In this document: one piece after another, positions 46,357 through 58,949 of the stretch
Layout: each line of letters starts with the position of its first letter
Position numbering within the stretch: the stretch's first letter is position 1
Notes under the pieces: generated by a model
What the model was told of the DNA's origin: nothing
Database searches by the model: none
The model's input: only the letters and a program-made list of their open reading frames with translations
Translations under genes and position numbers: made by a program
Assembly (NCBI GenBank): GCA_004794785.1
Contig: SJOL01002271.1
Coordinates: 7,583-71,582 of the forward strand
Reading direction: 5' to 3'
Length of the DNA: 64,000 nt
Origin: Opisthorchis felineus
Taxonomy: Eukaryota; Platyhelminthes; Trematoda; Opisthorchiida; Opisthorchiidae

Positions 46357-46962
46357 CAGTCATGGTTATTCTTTGTTCAAAACCACTTTCAAAACCACTT
46401 TCAACCATTGCTCGAGATCCGATCGACATATTATTATCAGTGCTGATCGACCGACCCTGGCCGAAACGTGAAGTTTTCAAACTACTAGCCTTGGGGTTGT
46501 GGGTTCGAAACTTTGTTGTGAGATTCGTGAGATTCGCACTGCTAAGGATTTCCAAATTAGGATAAAACAACCGTGAGGTGCTTCTCGTATTTTCATCAAT
46601 GATTATTTTGCTTACTAGCCGGTTTCTCCACTGAAAGCCCACATTTACTGACCAAAAAATTTCTTCTCGGATCAATAATGTACAAATTGTTGGTTATTTT
46701 ACTCCTTCTCAACCGAAGTTTTAGCTAATGTGATTCTATCGACTGTCGCCGCAAATAGCTTTAGGGGTAAATTTCTAGACGAATTTTTTTACTAATCTGT
46801 ACTTTCATCGTAATGAATCAGCATTCTGATCTTGGCTGCTTTAAGTCAAGTTTTCTCAACAGATAAGTATCATACAGGTATATGCAATCGATTCGTCTCA
46901 CAGTGGAGAGCTCATTTTCTTCACCTGCTTCTACAGTGTTTGTCTCAATTCCGTATTTCTAG

Positions 46963-47098
46963 GATAAGCTTAAAAAACGTTGACAGCAATGAAAACTTTC
47001 AAAGCATAAGGCCGAGGCCATTGGTTTGGCGAGGCCTTGCGCCTCAATCCACAGGGTCCTTTATAGAACGTGAGACGAAAGCTACTGAATTTGCTAAA
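46963..47098 (+). CDS. Candidate internal exon
   Basis: Excellent acceptor (GTCTCAATTCCGTATTTCTAG, ending 46962), then one base and 45 codons (starts ISLKNVDSNENFQSIRPRPL) to a weak donor AAA/GTAACG. The frame is also open upstream of the acceptor, and the minus strand is open too, so coding is uncertain. Confidence 0.2.
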
Positions 47099-47689
47099 GT
47101 AACGTTTTTGTTTTGCGCACGGGTCGGTTACATTCTGATATTCCTTTTGCAGTGTAATTTTAGCGAAGAAACAAAATAACCCGAAGCCTGAAACTGAGGA
47201 CACAAGAATTTTTCACACCAGAAATACCTTGGCTATCGGTCGGGAAAAGGTTAACAAAGTTCGGAACAAGGTAGCGTCGAGTACAGATGTTTCGTATACG
47301 TTCCTGTTAACCTGTTATAAGTATATACATGAAGGAAGCAATACTTGGAATACCCTGGTGAAAGGGAAATTGGGAATGGAGAAAATTTGGATTTCCACTG
47401 TCATTCTTAGTATGAAGGATAACAAAGTAGACAGGTGTTACCCAATATACTGTTCATGGTAAATATTCAGCCCGTTTCGCGGCTGTCCTTCAGTTTGTCC
47501 AACCAGGCCCTGTTAGTGAGTCTCAAGCATGTTTTATTTCAGACTACATATAGTAGTCTCATCCTTAGCACTGGCTGACTTTATGGACAAACTAGTAACT
47601 CTTATTCACTCTTGTAAACACAGAAACTGGAAAATTCTGTCAACAATCAATAAGGAAGTGGTTTATCAACAAAGTGACATGATGATTCG

Positions 47690-47985
47690 TCACGAAGAGA
47701 TGGGATCTTGCTGTGGTGTGACGGTATGTGACCGCGACCCATTTAGGTAGGTCGTGTCCCTGCGAAACTCAAAGAGTCTCTCATACCAGGTTGGTCAACG
47801 GTTAGAGATCCGGCCAACACAGACTCCTGGTCCTACAGGTTGTGGGTTTGAACATGAGTGGCAACCTGGCGATGTAATTGCGGTCAGGCTTTTGAGCCAA
47901 AAGCTTTGGTTGAGGACCATAATCGTCTTCCTCCCTAGGTCTGGGTGCCCTGGCCGTACCTCAGCTCACGTACGACTATGATACC
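47690..47985 (+). mobile_element. S2 tRNA-derived SINE-like copy
   Basis: Plus-strand copy: leader CACGAAGAGATGGGATCTTG, ACCAGGTTGGTCAACGGTTA (A-box region), GGTTGTGGGTTTGAACATGA (B-box region), body AGGCTTTTGAGCCAAAAGCT and CCTCCCTAGGTCTGGGTGCC. It matches the reverse complement of 4140-4510 in order and spacing. Confidence 0.65.
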
Positions 47986-48971
47986 TACCTATGACGATGA
48001 TTGGACGTTAATGGCACTTTAAATTTAGCCTTCGTTACTGTGGTACATAACAATGGCACCAACACAAACTTATTCGCGCTCTGATGGTATTACAACTTAT
48101 GCTGATCCGATTTATCTCTGGTCCGTGTTGAAGCATAGTCAGTCCTATTAGGGCTTGTTTCCACGGCCGACCATCAGCAGAAATGCGACACCTCCGTTTG
48201 CGAATAACTGAGCCTGTCTATAGGCCAGAAGTAGCTCGCGAATCGTTGTCTCTGAGATTCGCTCCACCTCGGCCAGCATTGCAAAAGTTTAAAAGATCGA
48301 ACTCGAAAAGATTTTTTGAACGAAAACGAGTAGTTTGCGACTATTGGCTACTTTAGTGCAGCTGTATCTTATCAAATCTCGCCTGGACAAAGTGTTGGCA
48401 CAAAATGCAGCTGCCCCAAGACACATTTACAGTTCTCTAAAGAGTGAGACTGGAGCCTAAAAGTGGATTCCTACAAACGACTCCAACCCTGCCCATATTA
48501 GACATTCCACTATTTTTGACAATTATACAAAAAAGGCTGCGATATGAGGAGGTGAAATGGCGTTCATGAACTAGGAAGGCATAATTGGGTGATTGGTAAG
48601 CTTCAAATTCTGCTATAGTATACGCGGTCAACTGTAGTGCTGTAAAAAAGTGAAGTATTTCATGACACAGAATGTTACATGAAACAAGGACCAAGATTTC
48701 TTAAGACTGCCCCCTAACAAAGTGTTGTTCACAGTGTGAACCAGATCATTGCTTTTTTTGAACGACACCAAGGAAGTTTTCTCCTGAAGATAGAGTGACG
48801 TCATCGTAATCGGTCTCCCAAAACTTTTTGAATTCTTCCGGAAATTACACAGCTTTAAGGCGTGGGTTTATCAGTAAACCTGGTGCAAGCAAGGCGTAGT
48901 CTAGACACTGTGCAAATTTATTTTAAAAGCAAACCTTTCTGGCTGCTCATCTGAAAAATCAACAAGTTTAC

Positions 48972-49730
48972 ATCTTAGTGAATTACACTTAGTTGCAAAT
49001 TAATCTGGTGTTGACGGGAGACTCATTTGAATCCCGGTCGAATCTCTCGTTTATGATATTCTTCAGCTAAGTGTGCTGCACAAGCGCCACCCCGTGCTTC
49101 AGTTGGTGCAATATTCGAAATATCGGAGCATATGTTCTTGAGGATGGAACAGCCTAATCATACGGTTGATTCGACCGCCCATGGTCAGTTTTGTCCCTCT
49201 TGTGGCTCATCAGTTAGATACGGTCCCCCAACTTTCGTCATTCTTACGTTCTAATTGAACATTATATTGTGATCGATAGATTAAATACACACGTTTGCAA
49301 ATTACGCTGGTGTTATGTAGAGACTTAACTGAAGGATACCGGAAAAATATGTTCCGTTGGGTCTCATGTTCACGCTAGCAGAACTTGCAAGTGAGTATAT
49401 TTCGTCACTTACGCAAAATATGGTGATCAAATAGAGCATAAGGTTAGTAAAAACTCAGGAATTTGTCTGCTTGATGATCCCTAGGATGAGTCAAACCGGT
49501 GATAGTCTGTCGAAAGGTTTGCAGCAAACTTATAATTAGTGTGTTCCGTGAAGAAGCCCATATCTTAGCGAAATACACTCCTTTGAAAACCAATTTGGTT
49601 TTGCGAGGGACTCACCTGGAACCCAGCTGAATCTGTCGTTTATGATGTTTTTAACCAAGAGCAAAACCGGTCGTGGGCTGTCGAAGAGTTTTCAGCAACC
49701 TAATGAGTAGTGTGCTAAGCCCATATCTTA
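48972..49730. mobile_element. Cluster of R1 repeat copies in both orientations
   Basis: At least three fragments. A minus-oriented copy with a decayed hammerhead (49177-49221) keeps CTGATGA but has changed GAAA. A plus-oriented relic follows (49470-49507, TTGATGA and CAAAC). Last comes a reverse body joined to a plus 3' half-hammerhead (about 49585-49700, GCAAAACCGGTCGTGGGCTG). Repeated insertion or rearrangement at one site is likely. Confidence 0.7.
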
Positions 49731-50089
49731 TTGTTGCGCGTTTTATTTTACCAAAGTAGACTTATGACTGCTGCTTGAAATGTGGACGTGTAGTAAGGTA
49801 AAAAACAGAGAAGCTCGTAAAATATACACAAATGATTGCAAAAGTTTACTTTCCCAAGTTTCTGATAGCTTGACGGGAGGGGGGGTTGTATTATGGTGAT
49901 TTCAACAGGGGAACCGGAAAGATGCACACGGAGGTTGCTGTGGATCTGTGACGAAGTTATGGGGACTAATTGGCCTTTTTGGTGATAATCCATCCGTCTT
50001 GTGTGCCGGAAATTCTCCCCTCTAATTAAGGTTTGATAAAACTTTAAATTTTAAAAGTTCATCATACAGGAGAATCTTGGTAGCTTTGA

Positions 50090-50292
50090 GTGGATGTATG
50101 GTTGTTGTTCTGTTCGCTGAGCTGGGCAATTTGATCGTAAAAGTTTCATCACCAACCAAACCGTGTACGCGCACGCCGACGCATTCCGACGCACCACTAA
50201 CTTACTACCCAGTGATGCTATCACCTCGGTTGGTGACGAAACGCTTGCAACCCAGTTGTCTGGCTCGGTGGAACAGAGCAACAGCCAATTTT
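50090..50292. mobile_element. R2 (PLE terminal-repeat-like) palindromic copy
   Basis: The left part reads GCTGAGCTGGGCAATTTGAT and TCATCACCAACC. The right part is its inverted counterpart (CACCTCGGTTGGTGACGAAA, CTCGGTGGAACAGAGCAACA). It is the same outward order as in the PLE terminal region. Confidence 0.7.
50208..50248 (+). ncRNA. Hammerhead-like fold (R2)
   Basis: AGTGATGCT in place of CTGANGA, then stem II ATCACC/GGTGAC with loop TCGGTT, perfect GAAAC, and GCTTGC. Stem II and the 3' core are kept; the 5' core is degraded. Confidence 0.45.
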
Positions 50293-50859
50293 AGAAATCA
50301 ACTGACACAGTTAAACTACTTCATCGATGTCTGTGTGTACTATTTGAATAGTTCTGTTGTTTGTTTAGGCTCAGTTATTTTTAGAGCGCACATACCATTG
50401 TTATCGTGTTTGTCGATATTGGAGAATAGTGGGCTAAACTGTAGGCAAACAGAACATGAACGATTGGGGACTCAACGATGATTGTCTGATGCATACCAAC
50501 ACGCTTTGCCCCAATCTTGTCATGAAGCCTCCGTGTTTGGGCAGGTTATCCGTGCTTTCGCATGCGAAACATTCCATTGCGTGACAGTCAAAGTGATGAA
50601 AATCTAAATTTGTCGACAGCATTCTGCATTTGTTCCGTCTAGAGTGATGTTCGTGAGGGTAGCTTGAACGGGCATGCTATATGCAGTGTCTTACGTAGCA
50701 CGCCTGTCACACATCCTGACATTTCACGAAATAAGGGGCTTTGCCTGAAATTTGAATGGAAGAAAACCTTGTGGAGCAGTGATTTATTCCGGCTGACCAA
50801 TTATGCGATATTTAACACTAGCACACGGAAAACAGCACACTTTCCAACTTCCTAACGAA

Positions 50860-52280
50860 CGCTATTACGTCTTTAACGATAAGCACGAGCTACCCATTAG
50901 GTAGCACGTCCCCAGTTGCCGTGAAATCCTTTTATACTACGTTCTTCTGGTAAGTTTATTTACCTACTTGTCTTTTGCAGTAAAGAGGAGGGGGAGGAAG
51001 AAGGTTCCCCAATATGATTTTGTGTTAGGTCAAACGAACATAGTTTCATCCCATTCACGACCATACGTACAAACACCGGAGCTTGTGCAGTTCTTCAGAG
51101 AAAGCCCAAATTAGAGAGTAGATGATTGCTTCAGAAGTTTTGCTTTGGTGTCCGTTTGCTCTCCAAGAGAGGTAAATGGGCGACGTGTAGGCATTTTTTG
51201 TGACTTCACACAAATTTTGCCCAATTGCTTTCTTCCAGAGAACAGTTAATAACTAGAGAATGACGCATTTCAGCGAAAGGAATTCTCTGGAAACTACTTA
51301 CAGAATCTGGAAATAAATTCTGCCATGGAAAGAAACACTATATTGTCTCGATATGCTGGAGGCTATTATATATGTGCCCAGTGAAGCGCTTATCACGTAA
51401 GCAGAACCCACAGAAAGGGAGGGGTCGATGCTCTACTTGGATGTTTCGTGTGGGAATAAGCTGCATAAACTCTTCAAGGCAAATTATTTAGCATTTATTC
51501 AGTGTCAAGTAGTTGATCAGGAAAGTATCCTCTCCGGATGACGTCAGTAATCGGGATTTTTATCAAAACTATTTCCGGTCACTTGAGCTGACTGTGATTG
51601 AGGCTCACTTTCTGCAGAAAAGGGAGTACTGAGAGAATGGTGTTTATTTCAGAGACAATCTAAACAGACTTATTAAAATTAGTCGTTGTTGGAGCAAATC
51701 TTCGTTTTCAACCACAAGCCTAGATGCTTGGTATCTGGCTAGTCTAGGGTTGGAATCAGTCGGGGAGTTGTTTAGTGCCCACATACTTCCTTTAGCTCTA
51801 AAGTAACTGGTCATACAGCTCAATCAGTTCACACCCTCTACCGCCGTCGTCAATCTTATTCGCTTATAAAACTGGAAGGCCGTTTGACATGACAATTGGA
51901 AGGTTTAGTGACAATCATATGCGGCTGAGTAGATGTACGAAAACATCAGGGTGAATGAAGGACACAAGGCTATGGGGGTTGACAAAACAAATGACGCATA
52001 ACTGGAAGAGTTTGGAGATGAACCGGAAGGTTGGAAAAGTCGACAGACATTTTCGGAGCTCGCTGGAACGAGTGGAGATACAGTGATTGTAGCTTCAAAC
52101 AAAAAAGGTACCAGAAAGTAAGCATCTTTCGTCGTGCGTTCGATGGGTTTGCCTTCGGATCGCGGTTCTGTGCCACGCCACCCGATTGCCACTTAAGTGA
52201 TGGAAACCACAGAAAATGGAAAATGACTGTGTGGGGTAACAACTAAATAATCCGTGATAAAATAAGTGATCTGTTTGAGC
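50860..52280. other. Stretch without recognised genes
   Basis: Short overlapping frames on both strands at 51905-52289 have no splice or motif support. No repeat family member was recognised until the R1 copy at 52281. Confidence 0.45.
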
Positions 52281-52542
52281 GAAATACACTCATTTGAGAA
52301 CCAATTTGGTTTTGCGGAAGACTCAACTGGAACCCAGCTGAATCTCTCGTTCATGATGTTTTTAAGCAACTGAATGTGCTGCACCAGGCCGCCTCATATT
52401 TCAGTTTGTACGATATTCGAGATATTGCGATACATGTATCGACGTAATACACTATTCATAAGGTTGCTGAGAATTGTTTGACAGCCCACGACCGGTTTCG
52501 GTCTTCTTGGGGCTCATCAGTAGTAGTGTATTACGTCTATAA
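52281..52542 (-). mobile_element. R1 repeat with truncated hammerhead
   Basis: Minus-oriented body (CCAATTTGGTTTTGCGGAAG, TGAATCTCTCGTTCATGATG, CACCAGGCCGCCTCATATTT) and 3' flank (ACACTATTCATAAGGTTGCT), then a hammerhead box (52484-52520). This is cut exactly after the core CTGATGAG and fused to AGTAGTGTATTACGTCTAT, an inverted copy of the element's own GACGTAATACACTATT. Confidence 0.75.
52484..52520 (-). ncRNA. Truncated hammerhead ribozyme (R1)
   Basis: CTGATGA, GAAA, ACCGGTC and GTGGGC are present. Stem II is broken (GCCC opposite GACC) and the 5' strand of stem I has been replaced by unrelated inverted sequence. Confidence 0.55.
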
Positions 52543-53900
52543 AGGATTTATCTTATTCTTTGACTTCCAGAAAGACTGACATTTTTTTGACACGATGTTC
52601 ATAGGGGGCGCAATGTAGCAGTGATTCTGCATACTATCTATCTCCAAGCTGATTGTATCAAAGGGTTAAGCGATGAAAAGTTCCGGTGAACTGGAGCTAA
52701 GTTTGTTCCGTTAATTAATCATTCAAGGAGACTTTAGCTCTTTCGTAGAAACCAAAACACCAGGTGCATGGCCCAGGCTTATGTTTTCCTGTAAGTAGTT
52801 CACAATAATCAAAGCGTTTGTCACTATTGTTTCAAGGTGCGGCATGTGATGCAAAACTATCAATTAATTGTCCGTTTTCAGTTTGTCGTCCATAAGCATC
52901 TAGAACAAACGATACCCATTGTTCTCAATGGTGGGAACCTAGTTGAACAACAATATAATTGAAGACAAAGATACAGCCGTATATTTTCGCGGTTAGCAGT
53001 TTCCTGTGACTAAGATGGAAATTTTCAACTTAAAACGGAGAGCCTTGTATGCAATAGTAATCGGTTGTCGTGGTTGCAGGAGTGGAGAATCAGGAGAGAA
53101 GTCTACTGTCGCGTAATCATTCAGCAAGCACGACTGTTCGGAATGAGTGACGTTATCATAAAAATGAGCTCAACGTATAGGCTATTCATCTCTTTGTCAC
53201 GCAGCCCCATACTTTTGCTTCCTTGACCTGCATAGGCGGTCAGCGTAAACAAGAACGACTGCACAGGGCGGTTGTATGAGACGGCTAACTATCAATCAAG
53301 AAGTTGCCATGGGAGTGCATTAAGTAGAAAAAAGACACCTAACAGATGGATACCGTTTGGATAGCGGTCAGGCTCATTGATCTTTCAAAATGCCGCCCAA
53401 CCAGTTGAGCGCTTGATTCCAAATCCGACGTCTACAACTAAAATGCTCGCAGATGGATCGCTTTGCTCTATAGAACGTTGACAGGCGGCTGGAATAATCC
53501 TACCTGTATCGGCCAGTTGCTCCTGAGTTGAGAACGATGAACGACTTCAAGTGGGAAATTTTGGCAAGACCTTGCTTCCAATCTTTGGAAAACTAAACGT
53601 AAGCGTATCCGGTAGTGGATTCAGTTGAAAATTTCGATATCTCATATGGTTGATGTAATTTCGACCAGGCTGATGTTGAATCCCCATTTTCCAAGCGTCA
53701 CTTTCTTTGTGTAAACACTTGAGCTGGATGCATACATATTGAATTAGTGTGTATTCCCAAAAAACCAAACCTTGGTTCGCCGCACACTTGCCATCACATC
53801 TCTAACCACACAAACAAGGAAGGCATAACGTCCCTGGGGGCAAATGTTTAGCATCAATAATTACAGCGAATAGTCATACGTAAAACTTCTGATCAACTAG

Positions 53901-54018
53901 GCGGACACGAATGTTTGTGGCCGGAAGGTATTAATCAAACAAGAATTCGCCGCAGGCGATTCATCACCAGGGTACCATCAGCGGTATACCATGCCAAAAA
54001 ATGATGAACAGAATTACG
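53901..54018 (+). CDS. Candidate penultimate exon, pairs with 54062-54153
   Basis: Acceptor TTCTGATCAACTAG (53900) coincides with an in-frame stop, after which 39 codons are open. The peptide starts ADTNVCGRKVLIKQEFAAGD and continues SSPGYHQRYTMPKNDEQNY. Donor TACG/GTAGGT leaves one base, which the next exon completes to GAA. The predicted intron is only 43 nt with a clean CCTTGTTCCAG acceptor. No family was recognised. Confidence 0.38.
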
Positions 54019-54061
54019 GTAGGTACTGGGTACTGAAAGTTGATCTTAAACCTTGTTCCAG

Positions 54062-54153
54062 AAGTGAAAATTGCGTCAGGAGGTGCAGTGGGTGTTGGGG
54101 ATTTGAAAGAACTCTCGGGGGAAAGTTTGAGCGAGCTTGGAATTATTTTCTGA
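54062..54153 (+). CDS. Candidate 3'-terminal exon with poly(A) signal
   Basis: In the phase set by 54018 it reads EVKIASGGAVGVGDLKELSG and then ESLSELGIIF to TGA (54151-54153). AATAAA follows at 54178-54183. Without splicing the frame from the upstream ATG (53991) also stays open, to the TAA at 54180-54182, so an unspliced 63-codon reading is the alternative. The spliced product is more natural in composition. Confidence 0.38.
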
Positions 54154-54177
54154 CAGGAAAATCAACAATGGTACTGC

Positions 54178-54183
54178 AATAAA
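54178..54183 (+). promoter_or_regulatory. Poly(A) signal AATAAA
   Basis: Canonical hexamer 24 bases after the TGA of 54062-54153. Confidence 0.4.
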
Positions 54184-54199
54184 TTCCGCTGCGCTTCAT

Positions 54200-56015
54200 A
54201 AGGTGCACCAAGAACTACGACAGGATTTGTATAAATAAGAACCGAATCAACCGTAAACAGGAATTTGTGGTGCGAGGACACTAACCGACGATCCTGGTCA
54301 CATGAGAAAGATTTTCCAAACGATTGACCAGACGGATTAGTTGACTGTCCAGATGACTTCAGCAGTGACCAGAATAATTCCTTCTGCTTCTGAAGACTAT
54401 CGCGCCTAAAATCGACTTTGGTTACAAATGTAACCGTTTTTCTTTTCAGTCAGTTCACTAACAATAATGCGCGACACACCCTCTGAATGGTTAAGTTCCT
54501 CAAAAGGTCTGCAATGTAGTTGACGGCCATATATTTAAAGCGCTGTTGTCGATCCGTAGATACGGTTGGTGGATTGGCCCGGGTACCCTTCTCAGAACCA
54601 AAGCTGGGGTTAAGAGGCTTACAGTTGGTTTCAACCATTGGAATTTCTCTGCAGTGGTCAATAAGGCATGTGCCGTCCTACTATGTAAGGAATTCCATAT
54701 GCCAAGATATGTGGAAGGGTTTTAGACGATGGTTTTTCTCTGATCCGTCGAGAAGAACGTCATTTCTCTGATGATATTTCTTGGACGGTGTGGTTCCGAA
54801 CAGGAATGAAAGGGTTTTATGATGCCCCTGTTTTTTAACTGCAGAGTGGAATTCAAATTTGAGGGGTTGAGATATAGCCTCCGGCATCAAAGCAGGCTAT
54901 TATCAGTTCAAGTTAGTTACAGGGACTTGTAACTTCTCGTGAAAATTGTTAACTGTACATTGCCTCTAACTTATACACTCTATTTTTACTATGCTGCATG
55001 CAGAAAACTTCAAAGCAGAGGAAAACTTCCTGAGGAAGTAGAGAAAAACTCATAATCCTAAATGCTATTTGTTGTCTATGGAACATTTCGGTAGATCTTA
55101 TTGCTTCCGAAGCAATATTTTGAGGCATCTGGCTTGGTAAGAATGATAAACCACCGAGGATGCACGTAAAGTCCGACTACCTTACACTCAGATTATCTGC
55201 TTACATTTTCCCGCCCAATACCTGAAGAAGATTGCCCCGAAAACTGAAAGGCAGCGGCCCGAATTCCTTGCCACTGTTTGAGCTCACAGTCAAGTGTAAT
55301 TGCTGAAGCCTAGCTATCTTGACAATGGAGACGTTTAGACAAAGTTAGTCATTTTAAACAAACGGTTTGGAGCGTCCCAGTTTAAAAACAGTCCGGGATA
55401 ACTCATGAGGGCAGTAAATTGTCATACGCATATCTCCATACATGTTGTTTTCACCCTACAGTCACGTAGATGATCCTTGTGAAGCATAAAGCTGTGCTGA
55501 AGCCTTGGTTCCTAAAGGTGAGAGATTATGATGCATTTCTGTCCAACATCAATTGACATTATTAACAGCTAAAATGGCTGCTTGTGTAGTCGGTGGTGTG
55601 ATACGCGTTTTCACCACATAGTTGCGTATATAGCGCGCAATTTGCGATTAGGTTGCGGAGTGCCATGCTACTTCCCCCATCTCCACTACTGGTATTTCCT
55701 GTGGCTCCTAAGTACCAAGTGATTATTCAGTGGATTTGGGGAAGTAAAGGAAATCGGTAGTGGTTCCAAGCGACCAGCGAAAACTTGTGGGGGTAGTCTA
55801 GGCAATACTGCGCTGCTAGCTGAAGAGCAAACCATCTGGAGGAATTAATGCGTTAATTGCAAAACTGTGCACAATATTTTCTCTGTCAGCTCGTCCTACA
55901 GAGGTAAACTGAGTGACAACTGCTGAAATTCGTATTCTTTTGTACGAAAAAAGGGTAAGTGTTCCGTTTGCATCCGGAGAACATAAAGTAGTCCCTTTTT
56001 TCATAAAGGGACCCC
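54200..56015. other. Stretch without recognised genes
   Basis: Only overlapping short frames (for example 54450-54890 on both strands, 55816-56077 on the minus strand), none with convincing splice sites or motifs. Confidence 0.45.
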
Positions 56016-56020
56016 TCACG

Positions 56021-56114
56021 AGGTTCCTGAAACCTCTTCGACAACCCACGACCGGATTCGCGCTTCTTGAGGCTCATCAGGTAGGCGCAGTCCCTGAGTT
56101 TCCGTCAAGCTGGT
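56021..56114 (-). mobile_element. R1 repeat fragment with decayed hammerhead
   Basis: It consists of little more than the hammerhead box (56044-56086) and its flanks (GTAGGCGCAGTCCCTGAGTT). On the minus strand CTGATGA and stem I are intact. GAAT replaces GAAA and stem II has two poor pairs. Confidence 0.7.
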
Positions 56115-56119
56115 GACAA

Positions 56120-58490
56120 GTCACTCAAATCAGTCTTTCGTGTCACACCTTGTCTTGCCGGCTAGTGGCAGTTGAATGACCATGGTAGCTTTAATATTCA
56201 GGTTTGTGTAAGATTTAATGGTGAGAAAGTCAATTTAGCAACGCAACTGACTCATTAGTTTTTTCTCCAAGAGGAGTAGACCTGGCGGTTTCCAGAATTT
56301 GAGGTAGGAATGTTAACCGCATTTTGACAAGCTTAAGACACAAGAATACTGATTATTTGTGGGTCTCACCGTGTGCATGGGGCACCCATCTACAAATTTT
56401 TAACAAAACGCAAATATGGGTCACTAAGATTTCCAAGCTGAAATGAAAATTTTGAGATATCTAACGTCGATTGGGGTAAAACATGGCTTTGTGTGCCAAA
56501 GGGTTGTAAACCAACCACATCGTGGACATAGAATATAGAGGTGAGTTGAAAGTGTCAGTTCGTATGTAACAAGCGAGAAGACGATGGTGACACTGCTTAG
56601 AAGAGAATGTCGTAGTGCAAGCCTTAAATAAGTAATATAACCTTTCTCTCCTCGGAAGCACTTTCAACTGGGCTTGCATTCGTGAGATTTTTACACTCAG
56701 TGCCACTATGCAGGATGACTGGTTTTGAGAACGTTTTACATGGTGTTCCAAAAACCTTTCCGGCTTCTGATCAAATTGCAGTCAGAAGTTGAGATACTTT
56801 CTACACTACCCGAAGAGTCCAAGAATCTCTGAGCCGTGAACCAAAGCTGAGATGTTCCAACCACCAGGGGAATGCATTTGAATATAGACATACGCACGTC
56901 ACTACATTCCGCTTCTATTACTTTCGAAGAGTGTGATTTATTTAGAATGAGTTACGCTTAGGAAGGTTGAAGAGGTATAAACTTATGTGTGGTGCTAATC
57001 ACAGCTAATAGATGTATTGGCTCACTCGGTTCGGTCCATAAACAAACCGATGGACACGGCACAGATTCATTGATTTTATTTGGTATGTGCTGCCTGAGAT
57101 AACCCCAATTCATCAAGTTGATACAACAATAGAGATTTCGTCTTTTAAGTGTAGCCAGTTATTACTGAAAAGCCAAGAAGCACTGTACAGCTGTTTCACC
57201 CTTACTAAGAATCATCAGTGGTGTGCATAGTCCCGAATCCGCGACCTTCTAGTTAGTAGTTTGAACAATTGGCCGTTCGGTCATCAGCGGTTGATCGGTA
57301 GTGTGATTAACTCGTACCTAGATAGGACATAGCTCCGCCCATCCTTCAATCACGAGATCCATTTCTCGTGGCGACACACCTTGACCGGCTCCATGAATGA
57401 TGAATTCTCAGATGAAAGATGAAGCCAAATTCTACGCGCTGCTAACGATTTCCAATAAGGATGAACTAACCATATTTTGGTTCTTGGCACTTCAGCACAG
57501 AATAATCTTACCTGAGGGGTGAAATTCTCTCCCAAATCTCCTCCCACAAGCAGCAGACACTGTAATAGTTTTCACCAGGCTGTGACATTCTAGCAGAACC
57601 TGCTTACCAGGCACGTGATCTTCAGTGAGGCATTTTTCTTGATGATACTATCAGTTCCACTCCTTCATGTTACACAATTTATTCTTAAAGACACTCAGTT
57701 TGAGGCAATCCTCTGGGCTGGAACGCTGATTCAGGTCTTTACTAGGGGAAGGTTTGGCCGATCAATGCCACGGGGAGTGCAGAGAATGTCGACGTGCTCT
57801 CGGTCCACCGACAACAAAAAGACACGGGTAGAGCTCTCTATGCTTTCGAATAAGATGTAAACAGTTACGAACCGTCCCTAAAAATGCATGTTTTAATGAG
57901 TGATTCATTACTATAAGAAAAGGCTTTGACTATCTTCGAAGTGGGGTCCATGAAACACCCTTTATCCACAAGCAGCAAGACAAACAGAATAAAAATCTGG
58001 AAAACAGAACTAACTGACGTACGGAGAGATTTTCTGTTGATGCACATGAAAACAACGCACGTAAACTATTTTATCCGTAGGCACGATGATAAAAATGGCA
58101 GAGGTAAATGCAGATAAACTTAAACAGCACAATTTTCAGTAACTGATGTGAGATACCAGGCTTTTTGAGATTCAAAAATGCAGTAGGAAACAAATCGGTG
58201 TTAGGTAAAATTTGCCACAGTGCTCACCTTTTTGCAAGAACAGACTCCTTCCATTGCGTCCGGCCAGCAACAGTCTTGTCCTACATTTTGGCAACTTTCC
58301 AGTCTCTCCATCTAGAGTTCATAATATGTGCGTGACAGTAAAATAGCTTAATTTGTGCTACTCTGCGGCAAAACGTATCAAGTTTAACAGGACAGTCGCT
58401 TTACCAAAGCTTAAGCCAGGTTTCGATTCAAGTATTTTCAACCTGATTTGCCTCTCAGGCTCGTTCGGTCAGAGGAGTGCATACCTATTA
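56120..58490. other. Stretch without recognised genes
   Basis: Frames of 60-96 codons occur (56461-56751 -, 57615-57860 +), but none has both good splice sites and a natural composition. No repeat family member was seen. Confidence 0.45.
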
Positions 58491-58843
58491 GTTGGCTCCT
58501 AATGGCCAGTTGTTGCAGCATGCCTAGGTGTCATCATTTTGTGAATTGACGGTTCGTCACACTGTCCGGCAAGGTTTTTGCAAAGAGGACATACGGGAGT
58601 TCGGTTCCAAAGTAAACCGACTGTTCTCCTATGTTCTTCTGTGAGGTCGGCATTAGTTCGTGGACAATTACTGTACTCGTCCATACATTAGTAAAGAAAA
58701 TACATTACTTTAGGACAAATCGAGATACGATGGACACTAGCAATGCGTCCAACAGTCAGCAAACAACGAACCCATCAATCAATTAGTTCCGGTAATCGGT
58801 TGAGAGTTGTGCTTGCCACTACTATATTTAACTTGCCTTTCAG

Positions 58844-58949
58844 GCATACGGGTACAAACAGAGCAGCAGTAAACATGTTTTATGGGCAGTACGCGAGGAA
58901 GTTCGCACCGTCCAGACAACAGAAAGCGGATATAAAGAACACAACATAA
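58844..58949 (+). CDS. Candidate 3'-terminal exon, frame ambiguous
   Basis: Excellent acceptor (TTTAACTTGCCTTTCAG, 58843). In one frame 34 codons (HTGTNRAAVNMFYGQYARKF, then APSRQQKADIKNTT) reach TAA at 58947-58949, with AATAAA at 58957-58962. A second frame (AYGYKQSSSKHVLWAVREEV) stays open for longer and ignores this stop. A GTAATC 52 bases upstream could be the donor of a tiny intron, but its phase does not suit the first frame. Confidence 0.27.

Noticed and set aside
46832..46877. Upstream exon joined to 46963 through CATACAG/GTATAT
   Set aside because: In the required phase an in-frame stop lies five codons before the donor.
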